This document shows, piece after piece, positions 14,107-25,928 of a stretch of 64,000 nucleotides of DNA. The DNA is from Neelides folsomi (taxonomy: Eukaryota; Arthropoda; Collembola; Neelipleona; Neelidae): assembly GCA_034687125.1 (NCBI GenBank), contig JAQGBZ010000065.1:62001-126000 (forward strand). Reading direction: 5' to 3'. Within the stretch, counting starts at the first letter, position 1; every line of letters begins with the position of its first letter. Under the pieces are notes generated by a model. It did no database searches. It saw only the letters and a list, made by a program, of their open reading frames with translations, and was not told the DNA's origin. The translations under genes and the position numbers were made by a program.

Positions 14107-15816
14107 ATGGAAATCCTTAAGGAATATAAGCCTGATGGGCCAATGTTTGTAAATATGGTTAATTGAAATATTTATGTAGTTAATACAAGAGGACGTATGT
14201 ATTATTGTTAAATGCACGTTGTGGTGTAAATGACTTTGTTCATGTGCCATATTAACCACACATGCTCTTCAGATGCTTTTTAAAGATAGTTGATGATTAG
14301 ATAATTAAGTATTTAAATTAGTATTAGAAGTTGACTAATGAAATTTTTGAAATTACCTTTATAGTATTTAACAAATTGTATATGATTAAAAAACTAAATA
14401 ATTTATGTTTGAAAGTGTTGATAAAAATGATAAGTGAAGATTGTAACGAGATTCCTTCCGAAAAGAAATGCCTTGAAGTTAACAAAAATGTACAACCTTG
14501 AATTCAAATTGTTGAAAGTATTTATTGATTACACGTGAACTCTGTAATACGAGAGATTACATACTTTTATTATATAAAGGTAAAATAAATATATTGTCAG
14601 ACTTGGTCGTTGAGTCGATTGTAGGGCTAATGTATTAATAAAACTTTGTATTGCATCTTTAATATTTATGTATGGTAGTTGATTAAAAGAAATCTATTTA
14701 ATAGATAAACCCAAAATATAACACATATTTAAAAATTAGAATTGTACTCACTTCCTTAACTTTAATTATTTATGTATTTACGAGTGCATGGATAGCATGC
14801 ATTTTAGTGTATGGAGTTTTTTTTAGAAAAATGCTGTTTAAAACAATAATAGCAGGTAAAAAAGTAATTAAATGAATACAAGTATTTAATTTAAGGGTTG
14901 AGACGAGTTCTCAAGTCGTGCCATAATGAGTCATATCAATTACATGTATAAGAAAATGAAACTGACAAATTATATAAAATGAATAGAAACGTGGAATGTT
15001 TTCTTTATATGACTTTGCCTTTGTTCACTTTCTAGCCTCTCGATTTCGTTGGCTTAAGTTGAATTATGTACTTAATTTAATTATTTATATTAATATCCAT
15101 TACACTTTGTTTAATTTTAATTAATTAAATTTTAAGAGTAAACAGCCCTGTGAATTAATAGATAGAATTTTCTAGTGGATAGTTACGTAGTTGGATAGTT
15201 TTACTAAAAATCTAAATTGAAATATTTGAGGTGCTTGTGGGGTTACAAGTGCAATTAAGTTCTAGCCTTATTTTATGAATGTTTCTCTAATAAGTTACAG
15301 GTTTTCATTAGATAAAAAATGTTACAACCATATTTATATACATGATAATTGAGATATGTTACAAATATACAAACCGAAAATGTCTTCAATTGAAGTCATA
15401 CTAAATATAAATACTAATAATGTTTAAATATTGTAAATCCGAGTGCCTATGAAATTCAGTGATGAAAAAAGTGTCTCTTAAAATTCAAACAATGCCTTCC
15501 TGCGAGAGTAATTTTGGAGATTGATAAATAAATATTAGATGCGTTCTATGACTAATGAAATGACTAATGAGTGTTATATAAACTCTTATATAAATAGTTT
15601 TAGCAGGTAATTACATATTTAGTACAAGTTATATTTATTACACATATTTACATGTTACATGAATTCGAATACGTAGTAAATTATGTATTTATTATTATTA
15701 GTCTTAAAAGTGTATAAAATATAATACATAGTTGATTAATAAAGATGCTTGTTGCTTTATTTAAATGATCGTTCATTGTTCCATCATTTTACAAATACAT
15801 ACTATGCAGGTACATA
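14107..15816 (+). other. Talin 3' flank / 3' UTR
   Basis: AT-rich sequence after the talin stop. AATAAA near 14637 is a plausible polyadenylation signal. I see no gene up to the transposon edge. Confidence 0.5.
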
Positions 15817-15962
15817 CTCCCCAAACCGACCTAGCCGTGCACTTCGGATATCAATATTTGAATTTCTCGAATTGCCCTTTATCCCGTTTTCAACATTTTC
15901 TCTATAATTTTTTTCTGAACGGAGTAAAAGATAATTTTGATGTCATGTAGTTAAATAACATA

Positions 15963-16426
15963 CCCCTTTTGCTTGAAAGTTGGCCGGTGTTCGATAGTAG
16001 GCCGGGTTCGATAGTTGGCCGGGGGGGAAGCTCGAGAATTAGGAATTTGGCCGGGGTTTAAAAGATGGCCGGGGCATAAAGCATGAAATTCACGTTTGGC
16101 GAAAAATACAAACACGAGAACGCTTTGAAAAAGCTTAAAACTTGTACACATTTCTTTCATTTCATTTCACATGATGAAGAAGAGGACTATGGACAACAAG
16201 AGGAAAACGAAGTTCTTATTTCAGCAAGCGAAGACCAATCGGAAAATGAAGCTTCAAGCAGTGAATAATTAAGTTTTCACAAATAAATTTGTATTAATTT
16301 TCATCAGAATTATTCATTTTATTTAATGTTGGCCGGTGCTCGAAAGATGGCCGGGTTTAATAGATGGCCGGGGGTCAGGGACAGAATTTTTAAAGTTGGC
16401 CCGGGCCAACTTTCAAGCAAAAGGGG
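15963..16426. mobile_element. Inner MITE nested in the outer one
   Basis: Perfect 23-bp terminal inverted repeats (CCCCTTTTGCTTGAAAGTTG then GCC) are flanked by TA at 15961-15962 and 16427-16428. The 464-bp body carries eight GGCCGG-centred copies in the same direct orientation: five after the left end and three before the right end, several spaced about 17-18 bases apart and linked by TTCGATA. Between the two groups is an open frame at 16083-16268. The copies may be subterminal transposase-binding sites, or an expanded minisatellite. Confidence 0.88.
16083..16268 (+). pseudogene. Possible transposase remnant in the inner MITE
   Basis: A 61-residue frame starting ATG with a lysine-rich first part (MKFTFGEKYKHENALKKLK) and a strongly acidic, serine-rich end (SEDQSENEASSSE). 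It lies between the two blocks of GGCCGG repeats. Short acidic serine-rich C-termini are common in pogo/Tigger-type transposases, so this may be the tail of a deleted transposase. It could equally be a chance frame; no catalytic motif is present. Confidence 0.3.
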
Positions 16427-16518
16427 TACTCTCATATTGCTTGGGGCAAATTGAGACATTCAAATCTTGATATGACGCTAAAGTCCCGAAGTGCACGGCT
16501 AGGTTGGTTTCGGGAGTA

Positions 16519-17266
16519 CCTATAATTTCATAAAACAAGTCTGGGATTCGATAAAATCACGATAATAAGAGAAATAAATGATAAATCTAGATTAATTTTC
16601 ACGTGTCACCTACATTTACAATATTATTAGCTTGGATAATTTACTGAAAGAATATAATTTTTTAGTACACTAATATTTTTAACGTTATATAATAATATGC
16701 CAAATACAGATAGAAAATCAGTGTTATCGAGTCAACTTCTATGCAATCAGATAAACGGATAACGGAAGAATTGTAATACATAATACTACAAATAAACGTA
16801 AAATAAATAGATAATTTAACCCCATTTCAATTTATGTATAACACCATTACATTATACTTATACGAATTATACATTAATTATGTACGCTTGTCTACCTCTG
16901 TCGTATGCCGTTAAAATAAAATAGTGATGATTCTAATCTACTTTAAAGTAAAATACACAGATAAATTACGTTTGAGAGCAAACATGAAAATTTGAAAATT
17001 AGACTATATAAGGTAATTAAGGATGACGATTAGTTTACGGAAGAAATAATAGAAAAATTCATCGTCAGACATGCCGATGACCGATTTACAAATAAAACCT
17101 CATTGGTTGATAAAATTTAGTAAAACAAAGCATCAAAGCTGATAACTTTTAATCCTAAAACTCCATCGCTAATACGCTTCATTTCATTATTAACCTCTTT
17201 TAGAGAAGCACTTTGAATTTCTTCTCAACATAAGACTTTCTCATTAGAAGGCTTTGGAGTTATAAA
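16519..17266. other. Intergenic, upstream of the RING gene
   Basis: AT-rich sequence. No coding frame, tRNA-like fold or obvious repeat was seen apart from short A/T runs. Confidence 0.5.
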
Positions 17267-18101
17267 ATGGATAAGAGTGAACTTGGAGAAAATTATTTAT
17301 CTGTTGAAAAAGAATGTATAATTTGTTGTAACAAGAAAGAGGTCATTTTTTTCCCTACTTATTGTAAAATTCCGCAACATGTTCAAGTTTGCTCCGTGTG
17401 CTGGACACAATTAGTGTTGAATACTTTGGAGGAGATAGAGGACCCCGATTTCGTCAAGTGTCCTTTATGCAGGCAGAAGATTAAAGCAAAGGACATAATT
17501 TTGGATTTTAAACCGGATTTTCAAAATGAAGTAAGTAGCATACTAAATATCTAAATAGAATAGAATTTTTATAACATGTTCCATTGAAAATTGTCAACTG
17601 CCTACGCGAATTACTATACATAGGCATAGGTATATAGAAATCGAATTAATTATCTAATCTAAAAATTATTATGGCTGCATGATTTTAATTTCATTAATAA
17701 TGGTATTTGATAAAAATTATAAAATCTAAAATGATGCATAAATTGATAACATATTATATATTATATCAACATAATTCAAAAATATGTTTATCGATAGTCC
17801 AAACTGAAGTTTAATTTCATAGATGATTAACAACCAAGCCTGGACGAACTCGATAGCAGCGGCAGCCGGGTTTAATGACCAGCACGAGGGTGTGTCTTTG
17901 GATTCAGATGTCCCGGCCAATTTACTCTGTGAAACCATACACGAAGATTCAAATAATATCCTAACACCAGCTCGAGCTCCTCAGGCTATGAGCCAAGAAC
18001 AGTTTAATGAAGAGTGGAATGAAGTGAACGGGATCTTGCAAAAAGTTACCATTGATATGTTGGAATTGGAAACCCTTATGATTGAACAACTTTACATTTA
18101 A
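17267..18101 (+). CDS. Small RING-finger protein, putative E3 ubiquitin ligase
   Basis: Two exons, 17267-17530 and 17823-18101, join in phase 0 to give 180 residues. The first exon encodes a C3HC4-type RING: C17-x2-C20, C33, H38, C42-x2-C45, C65-x2-C68, with PLCRQK after the last pair. The C33-H38 spacing is one residue longer than usual. RING domains bind two zinc ions and recruit E2 ubiquitin-conjugating enzymes, so an E3 role is likely from the fold; the substrate is unknown. The second exon is acidic and ends in a leucine/methionine-rich helix (MLELETLMIEQLYI). Start and donor (GAA|GTAAGT) are clear. I cannot assign a family beyond RING. A 33-bp tandem repeat follows within 30 bases of the stop. 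Confidence 0.75.
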
Positions 18102-18128
18102 TTAGGTAATGAATTTCTTTCATAAATA

Positions 18129-18268
18129 ATAATTTTTAAGATAATTGAAAACGATTTTTACATAATTTTTAAGATAATTGAAAACGATTTTTACATAATT
18201 TTTAAGATAATTGAAAACGATTTTTACATAATTTTTAAGATAATTGAAAACGATTTTTACATAATTTT
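18129..18268. repeat. 33-bp tandem repeat, four exact copies
   Basis: Four identical 33-base units (18129-18161, 18162-18194, 18195-18227, 18228-18260) plus eight bases of a fifth. Each unit contains AATTTTTAAGATAATTGAAA then ACGATTTTTAC. It sits between the 3' ends of the convergent RING and P450 genes. Identical units suggest recent slippage or a homogenised array. Confidence 0.95.
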
Positions 18269-18299
18269 ATATTTGATTTTACATCAAAATAATTATTTA

Positions 18300-21200
18300 T
18301 TATCTAGATTTGAGAATAACTTTGAATGGAGTCGGGGAACGAATAAATCTTAAGGGGCCAGTCAGATCGTGATCCTTTGATGCAACGTCCAATTCAAATG
18401 TAAATTTTTGCAAAAGTCCTGTTAGAAATATGAAGAGCGAGTCTCTGGCCAAAGCTTCTCCCAAACAAATTCGCTTGCCTAAAAACAAGTTACATATTAT
18501 TATATTATATTTCTCATTAAATAAATTATTCGTAAATAATAATGCTCTTCGTAAATGAAATAAAGTATTAAAATAATTTAATAATTTGAATGTTTTGGCG
18601 ACCGAATGCCAGTTAAATGTAAACTGGAGAATATATTTATTTTTTATTTTGATTAGAGTGATTTTAAAACTGATTCTTATCGTGTGCAAGATAACCCATT
18701 TTGAGATTATTGAGAAATGATCATTATTCATTGTACCAAATATTCTGTAGGTATGTCATATTCTTACCAGTAGAAAATGGAATCAAAGCTTCCTTCTTTA
18801 AAATCTTTGTTCCAGTTTCATCGATGAACCTGTTAATTTTAATGAAACATTACAAATATATTTTATGGTAGGTATATGGTATATGTTATTTATAAGAGTT
18901 TTGATTTCGTAATGTTTATTTGTAAACCTTTCTGGTCGAAAAACATCAGGATCTCCCCAGAATTTCTTGTCGTGATGTGCAAAATAAATAGAAGGGAAAA
19001 TTAAAGTTCCTTTTGGAATATAGTAACCTTTATAACCTGAAACATTGAATAAATTAAATTTAACAATAATTATTTTAATGAATTAAGAATCTAAGATTGT
19101 GATATTTATTCATACTTGTGTTTTCTATAGCTTTGTGATAAACGTTGAATGGAACAAGTGATGCTTTTCTGTGAATTTCATTTATAACAGCCTCTGTATA
19201 AACCATGCTGGAAAATATAAGACATTTTATAAAAATTAATAATATTTGTCGATAAGTGAAATGTGACAATACTATGTTAAAACGTGAATACAATTAATGT
19301 ATCCATACTTTTCTTTGTCATCTCTGCAAGGGGCTCTATTTTTCCCAATTACGTTATCGATTTCTTTTTGCAATTTCTTCTGAATTTCGGGATATTTAGC
19401 CAAGAAAAGAATTCCCCATGTGAGAGTCGTCGACGTTGTTTCAGCTCCTAGCAAAATTATTTGTTAGGCATCCATTTAATTACTCCCATTTATTAAATAT
19501 TTATATTAGCAAATTGAACCTGCTATGAAGAGATCGTGTAGCAAAATAAGACAATTGAGAGCTACATAAATAGACATACATAATATTAGTTAAATTACAA
19601 AAATTCCATCTTTTGTTTTGTTTGCATTTTTAATTGGTTTAATTTTCATATTTAATTTTAATGATGTTGATTTAATCCTTACATCCTTCTTCTTTGTAGA
19701 AAGGAGATTTCACTTTTCCCAATCTCTCAACTTCTCTCATTTCTTGAATATAACAATCAATGAAATCTCGAATTACATTTTCTTTGTAAGTCTTTTCATG
19801 TTCTTTCCGTTGTTCAATTAGCATTTCTTGGATTTCTATTCTCATAGTCCTTATGATGCCCATTCTTTTCCTCATTATGTGTTTAACATAGTTAAATAGG
19901 AAAAATGCAGGACTTGCAACATCAGCAGTACTTAAAAATCTTAAAAATCTTTTTTATTATTATTGTGACTTTTATGTTAACGTTAAGTATTAAACTACAG
20001 TAAAAATAATATTTAATATTTTACCTATATTAATGTAGTATTCTATATTAATGTTAACTATCAAATTAGAAATTTTACCTGGCCATGTATAAAACGAGCT
20101 TTTCAAATAAAGGATCATTTAATTCAAATCTGTAAATTAGTATAAAATAAATCGATATTATATTAAAGCACTTTTATTAATTGACACAAATATATTAGTT
20201 ACGAAAATTATGTGAAATTATGGATTTTCATAACATGTATTATATAATTAAAAGTGTAAATTCACCTCTTTCCAGTCAAAATATACCTAAAAATTTATAA
20301 AAATAATAAATAAATTAAAATGATTATGATATTTTTATTAAAAATGTTGACATAAAACTGATAATATTCTTACCAGAGTGAATTAAAAACAGAGGCATTA
20401 AGTCTTGAGCTCATATCAATTGGAGTTCCTTCAGTTGTTCTGTAAGCAATTTATAATAAAATGTTTTTTGGTTGTATTTTATATAATTTTATAATTTCTG
20501 TAAATAAATCTAACTTGAGTAATTTCACAAGTTCTTCCATTTCAAAAATTATAAGCCCTTCCATATTTTCTTTTCCAAATCCAAAATCTCTAAGACCTTT
20601 CAAAGCAAATCTACGTTGTTCTTGCCAAACAGGTCTGTAATAAGATTTTACCCCGAAACATTCAGTTTTAAAGTCATAAATGAATAAATTTTGTTAGCGA
20701 ATTAAATTATTATTTTACCCATCACAAAAAAGAATTCCTCGATTTCTTACTCCTCTGTTTCGGTCTTCCCAAACTTTGAAATCTGGTCTTCCTGTAAACT
20801 CTTGCCTTTTTAGAACCTCAATTATTGATTTGTAATCAGTAAATACAATAACTCTGAAATATAAAACATTGTTAACACTTACAATATGGTATTTATTACA
20901 TAAAATAATTACTACATTAAATAATAATTTATTATTGAAATATATTAATGCAATACATATATAAACGAATGAACATCTTATATCTGTAATACATATATTA
21001 AACTTAAACATAACATTAATAGTAAAAAAGTATATATGCAGTATATACAGTATAAAGCGTATATTTATGTATCTCGAATATTTTTCAAACCTAAAATTTC
21101 CGATAGGCATCGAAAACATGTCACCATACTTTTCCTTATAAATTTTTACGCTTTCAAGAAGAGAACCAGTGCTCATGCTAAATATATTTCCAAAGATCGG

Positions 21201-21514
21201 CCAACCCCATGGTCCTATACCAATAAAACCATAATTGCATAATGATTATCAAATTACATCATTTATTTATAATTTATATATTACATTCAAAAAATTCAAA
21301 TTTTTATAACTTTGAAATGTAAATATATAAATTAAAAATAAAAATAAAAATATATAAAACTATACATATACCTAATATAATATTTGAATATTTAATAAAT
21401 GAATTATTGTCATATCTTACCTGGTGGAAGATTTCTTATAGCAAGATATTCGCTCAAAACCCAATATATAAGTAAACCACAAATAACAGGCACAAGAATC
21501 GAACATGGGTCCAT
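18300..21514 (-). CDS. Cytochrome P450, CYP2-clan type
   Basis: A complete 14-exon gene encoding 493 residues, the normal length for a microsomal P450. Exons (plus coordinates, first to last): 21421-21514, 21091-21214, 20719-20853, 20515-20634, 20374-20439, 20266-20286, 20079-20129, 19683-19930, 19520-19561, 19309-19447, 19116-19207, 18928-19036, 18768-18829, 18300-18478. All phases agree. An N-terminal membrane anchor ([14 protein letters not shown]) is followed by the hinge [12 protein letters not shown]. Further landmarks are the I-helix AGAETTS (300-306), K-helix ExxR (E357-R360), FRPERF, and the haem loop FSTGKRICLG with ligand Cys439. CYP2-clan enzymes oxidise lipids, hormones or xenobiotics at the ER; the substrate here cannot be told. 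Two exons are very short (21 and 42 bases). No inactivating change is visible. Confidence 0.95.
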
Positions 21515-22761
21515 TTTAAGGCTTTAAGCTTAAAATATCTGTTGAAAAATTAATTAATGTAAAAAACAATAATTAAAGAGGAACAATGTGTATATATTCA
21601 AACTCAATATTATGCTACATGTTTGTTTTTGTATTAGCTCCATTTTTAATAAACCCCTTTATTTATCAAATCAAACAATTAAACAAGTAAACATTTAAAC
21701 TAACATAAAAAATTCATAAGATAATTATTTTATGAATAATAATCTAATAATCTAAAAAAATATTCAATTAATTTGATTACCGACTCTTAATTTTAAAGCT
21801 TGTGAATCTAATTTGTAAAAGGCAAAAATTATGTAATTTTTATTGTAATTACCAAATATTTAATTTGAAAATTATTAGAGAATTGGTTGAATTTACTTTA
21901 AAAATACTGGAAAAAATATAGACACTGTGCTTCTTCAATGGTTTGTATGGGACAGCGATAATGTCACTGCTTTTGTATTCTAAGGGTACTTTTAAGGAAT
22001 TTTATTTCTGCTTGAGCTTCGGGCTATACGAACTAGTTTTATCTTATTGTTATCCCGTAATCACAAGAGACTGTATTTTAATCTTGTATTAAGTACCAAT
22101 AATATATTGTTAAAAATATAATAATTTAAACCCAATATTGCTTCCAAATACTCTCTCAAATACTTTGGAATAAATATAAAATTAACTACCAGTAAATAAA
22201 AATCTTGCTAAATGATTATTAAATGAACTCTGTACCCTCCACTCTGGATCGCCTGCTATTTCTTATACCATACATTAAATATTATAATATAAATATTTTT
22301 CATATCAAATAATATCTGTAAATTATTATTAGTGTTAAGCTATATTAAGCATATTAATGTATATTTATCATTTATCATTATTACATAACCTACTTAATAT
22401 AGTCTGTGTGTTGTGCATATATACCAAGGTAAATAAGTAAATAGTAAAAGTGTGTGTATTAAGAGTATGGTACATACATAATATATCCCATTGCATGGAT
22501 GAAAGGATAAATGATGATTACAATATTTATATTGTACATCTTTACTGATCTCACCTATTTGTACACTTATAATGTATGTACAATATAATATTTACCTAAT
22601 TACCTTTTTTATTGGAGTTGTAAATTATTTATCATTAATACATTAATACATAAATGATTAATACACAATTTATTTTATATGCGCTTCACTCTCTTTTTTG
22701 TACTGATTGTGAATGTGACTGTGACTGAAAGTGAGTGAGTGAGTGAGTAAAATAAATATTA
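21515..22761. other. Intergenic, P450 5' flank
   Basis: Very AT-rich, with a GTGA microsatellite near 22728-22748. No gene recognised. Confidence 0.5.
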
Positions 22762-23291
22762 TGGGCCATTCCAATAAGCAAAGTATCTGAGTTTTAAAAT
22801 TCGCGGAAAAATTTCCACCGTTACCAAAAGATGATTGCTACATTTCATTATAGTTTCATAAATCAATTAAAAAATACAAATATTATATGATCATTTTCTT
22901 TAAAAATTTAAAACGAAATTAACCATCAAAACTCAAACTTAAGTAGTAGATGTTGTTCAATCTGAGTCAGAATCTTCGCTGCTGGATGAATCCGTTGAGA
23001 AATTAGTAATTATAGGTTCAATTTGATCAAGTAAATTATCCAGTTCCCAATATTTCACTTCTTCTTTTCGGCTGTGTTCATATATAATAGGTTAATTCAT
23101 TAAGTAAAATGTTAAATGAAAAAATGAACAAAGAGATGTTGAAAAGGATTGTTGAAATTCAAACCAAGTTATAATCCAATTATTTAGTGCTATGATACTA
23201 TAATGAAATGTAACATAATCATCTTTTGGTAATGGTGGAAATTTTTCCGCGAATTTTAAAACTCAGATACTTTGCTTATTGGAATGGACTA
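22762..23291. mobile_element. MITE with ~100-bp terminal inverted repeats
   Basis: The first ~98 bases (CCATTCCAATAAGCAAAGTA through TTTCATTATAGT) are repeated inverted at the right end with only a few differences. TA flanks both sides (22760-22761 and 23292-23293), giving a 530-bp element. The high arm identity suggests fairly recent activity. The interior holds an acidic serine-rich open frame on the minus strand but no complete transposase, so it is non-autonomous. Confidence 0.9.
22957..23071 (-). pseudogene. Candidate last exon of a transposase retained in the MITE
   Basis: Reading down from an AG acceptor just above 23071, the frame gives KEEVKYWELDNLLDQIEP, then ITNFSTDSSSSEDSDSD and a stop at 22957-22959. 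An amphipathic helix followed by a Ser/Asp/Glu tail is the usual end of pogo/Tigger-type transposases. I see no DDE/D catalytic part in the element. It looks like the 3' end of a deleted parent gene; the assignment is by resemblance only. Confidence 0.4.
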
Positions 23292-23293
23292 TA

Positions 23294-24276
23294 ATAAAAA
23301 CTGATCCCCATTGACTGTTTGCCAACAAATAATATTTTTCAAAATATTGTATATTTGTTCAAATATTGTACAAATCTGTTTATTTATCTAAATAATTTTA
23401 TAAACCGTTTATTTGATAGTTTGTTTTTAGCTAACAAGTAAGCTTTTTATTCTATGGTTAAGATGAAGCGCACTACCTACGATATATGTACCATACTTAC
23501 TATAGAGTATAATTGCCAATTTGCAAAACCAGTGGCTACCATAAAGTTGCAAATTATTCAATGGACAAAAAGTTTTCGAGAATTCACACTTATAATAAGA
23601 TCTGAAAAGAAATTGTCATGGTCGTTATGTCCATAAGTCAGAATTGAACATATTTACTGTATACCTGTACTGTTTACCTGTATAAGTATAGTACTTAACA
23701 TACATAATTGCATATGCATTAAATACATTACTATGTATCTACTTACAGTAGTTGCATAAAGTTTTACAAATAGCTAATAAGTCCTAATCTCCTAATGTGT
23801 TTATCACAATTCATCTTAACTGATAAGATATTTGTAGAAGATGATTAATCTTCAGTTGGTGTTACATTGGAACCAATAATTCCATTGAAAAGAGAATAAA
23901 TGAAAAGAGTGAAGAGTAATCTTATTGGCATAACCTTCAAGATTGTCTTAAAAGAATCTGTTTTACTTCTCAATGTAAGTATTCAATTCCAATGATAGCC
24001 TTGAAATCAAACATGTTAAAATTGTCGTACATTTACACCTGCCCAGTCAAACTCATTATACCTTGGACCATGTTAATATAAAAAGTCCTGACGGCATTGC
24101 CATTGCTATATTATTTTATACATACACGTGATATCCCCAAACTAATCCTTTTGTCTCAAAGCCAGACAATGCAATGTAGAGTTCCTATACATAAAGTTAA
24201 AGACAATTGGAAATTCTTCCAAGCTCACCGAATCTCATTTAGATTTCTTAATTAAATTAATTTTTGAAAAGTCAAT
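23294..24276. other. Intergenic, upstream of the first GPCR
   Basis: AT-rich with no recognisable gene. A short open stretch at 23454-23636 has no coding character. Confidence 0.5.
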
Positions 24277-25928
24277 ATGAATTTATTTAACAAAACTATA
24301 GAAGGAGATGAAGAACCTTTATTAGGAATTTCTCAAGGAAATATCACAGTGACAATAGACGTTCCATTTCTCCCATTTGGACTTGGTTTAATCATTGTGA
24401 CTTCTTTGGGAATTATTGGAAACATTTTGAGTGCTTTGGTTCTCTCAAGAAAAATTTTCCAGAGTTCTTATAGCGTCCTCACTTTGGGTCTTTCAATTTT
24501 CGATTCTATTTATTTATTTACCAAACTTCACAGATATGGACTCAATTCTCTTTTCCTCTATTTTTCAATATGCCGAGGTTTCACTCATTATTTTTTACCA
24601 ATTGTTGGGCCTTATTTGAGAGCAATTAGCTTTACAGGTGAGTTTTATTAATATTTATACAATATTGTATACTTACCTAAATAATAATTTTTATGTATGG
24701 TATTTGAAATAATGTAAAATACCTACAATATTATATGTAAAAATGTAAGTATCGGCAAAATTCTCGAAAAATGGTAAAGTTCAAGGGTTTTGTTTATTAT
24801 TTTACAGCCCATACTGGTTCTACGTATTTTACAATTATGATGGCATTAGACAGATTAATAGCCGTCTCGTTACCTTTACAAGCAAGGAAATTCTGCACTC
24901 AAAGGAAAGCCCGAATTCTGGCTATTCTCCTCACGCTTTTTTCAATTATTTACAACATTCCAAGATGGTTCGAATTTCACACGGAAGAACGGAAAGGAAG
25001 CGGAATTTCCTTAGAAGAGGAAACATATTACCAAATGACATTATCGTTAGAAAAATCATAAACTTGTTATTTGTTTTTTTACTCAAATATTTATATTATA
25101 TCTCATTAGATTAAACTTATTCTAACAATATATTTTTGTCAATGAACTTAAATTACATAAATATGTGAATTGTTTAATTGTCAATTAATTATTATTTATC
25201 TTGTGTGATTTTAAATGTCTTTTCTTTTTTAACAGTCCATTACGAAAAGATGCAAGCTACCGGCTTTATTATATTTTTTGGGCTTATTTCTTCGTCATGT
25301 TCATTTTCCCATTTGTCTCTCTCATTTATTTAAATTGCTCTCTTTGGATCGGGGTAATTTTATAAACCGAATTTGCTTGATAAAATGATATTAAATTGCA
25401 AGAGAATGAAATTATTTTTTTGTATTTTTAGCTCCAGAAAGTTAAAAAGCAGACTCACATGACTCAAACCCAATTAAGAGATACTTCCTTTGCTGCAATG
25501 CTAATAGGAATTGTGACTGTGTTTTTCCTTTGCAATATTGATTATCTCATCCTGGACATTCTCGACTTTTTCAATGTTCCTTTCAATGCATTTTGGAGCC
25601 ACTTGGGAAATTTCCTCTTGACTTTGAACTCCGCTGTAAACTTTCTCATTTATTGCATTTGTGGAAAACGGTTCAGTGAAGAATTAAGAACTTTTCTCAA
25701 AGAAGTTTGTTGTTGTAAAAAAAGAACTAGAAGTCTTTCGGGTATTTTAAACATTTTTATATTTTAAATGATCATGATCATGGCTTTCATTTTGAATATC
25801 CTATAAAAGTTTCAAGAATTTGTAATTTGGTTTTTTTGCTCATCTGCAATTTTATATTTTTAGAAACGATTGGAAAAGACTCTTTTAAAACCGAAGGTTT
25901 TGGAATGGAAACGACGATAATCAAATAA
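24277..25928 (+). CDS. FMRFamide-receptor-like GPCR (copy 1)
   Basis: Five exons, 24277-24637, 24808-25045, 25236-25353, 25432-25741 and 25864-25928, give 363 residues. Seven hydrophobic segments are present. TM1 carries GIIGN, the end of TM3 has ALDRLIAVSLPLQARKF (a DR-L form of the DRY box), and TM4 ends IYNIPRWFEF. TM7 has the NSAVNFLIYC form of NPxxY, and a cysteine cluster (CCCKK) after helix 8 may be palmitoylated. The TM3-TM4 region resembles the FMRFamide receptor group of rhodopsin-type neuropeptide receptors; the ligand is inferred only from that. The donor at 25046 (GTTAGA) is weak, but it restores frame and matches copy 2. Exon 5 gives a short tail ending ETTIIK. Its paralogue lies 1.5 kb downstream in the same orientation. 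Confidence 0.85.

Larger units (their letters stand above)
15817..16516. mobile_element. Outer MITE (TA target, ~70-bp gapped TIRs), interrupted by a second element
   Basis: Left end CTCCCCAAACCGACCTAGCC pairs with the inverted right end CTCCCGAAACCAACCTAGCC. Both continue as GTGCACTTCGG; after a 13-base gap the arms resume (ATATCAATATTTGAATTTCT against ATATCAAGATTTGAATGTCT). TA lies outside both ends (15815-15816 and 16517-16518). Similarity may extend a few bases further (AGGTAC on both sides), so the exact edge is uncertain. Without the inner element this is a non-autonomous element of about 240 bp. Superfamily is not proven; TA duplication suits Tc1/mariner or pogo relatives. Confidence 0.85.
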
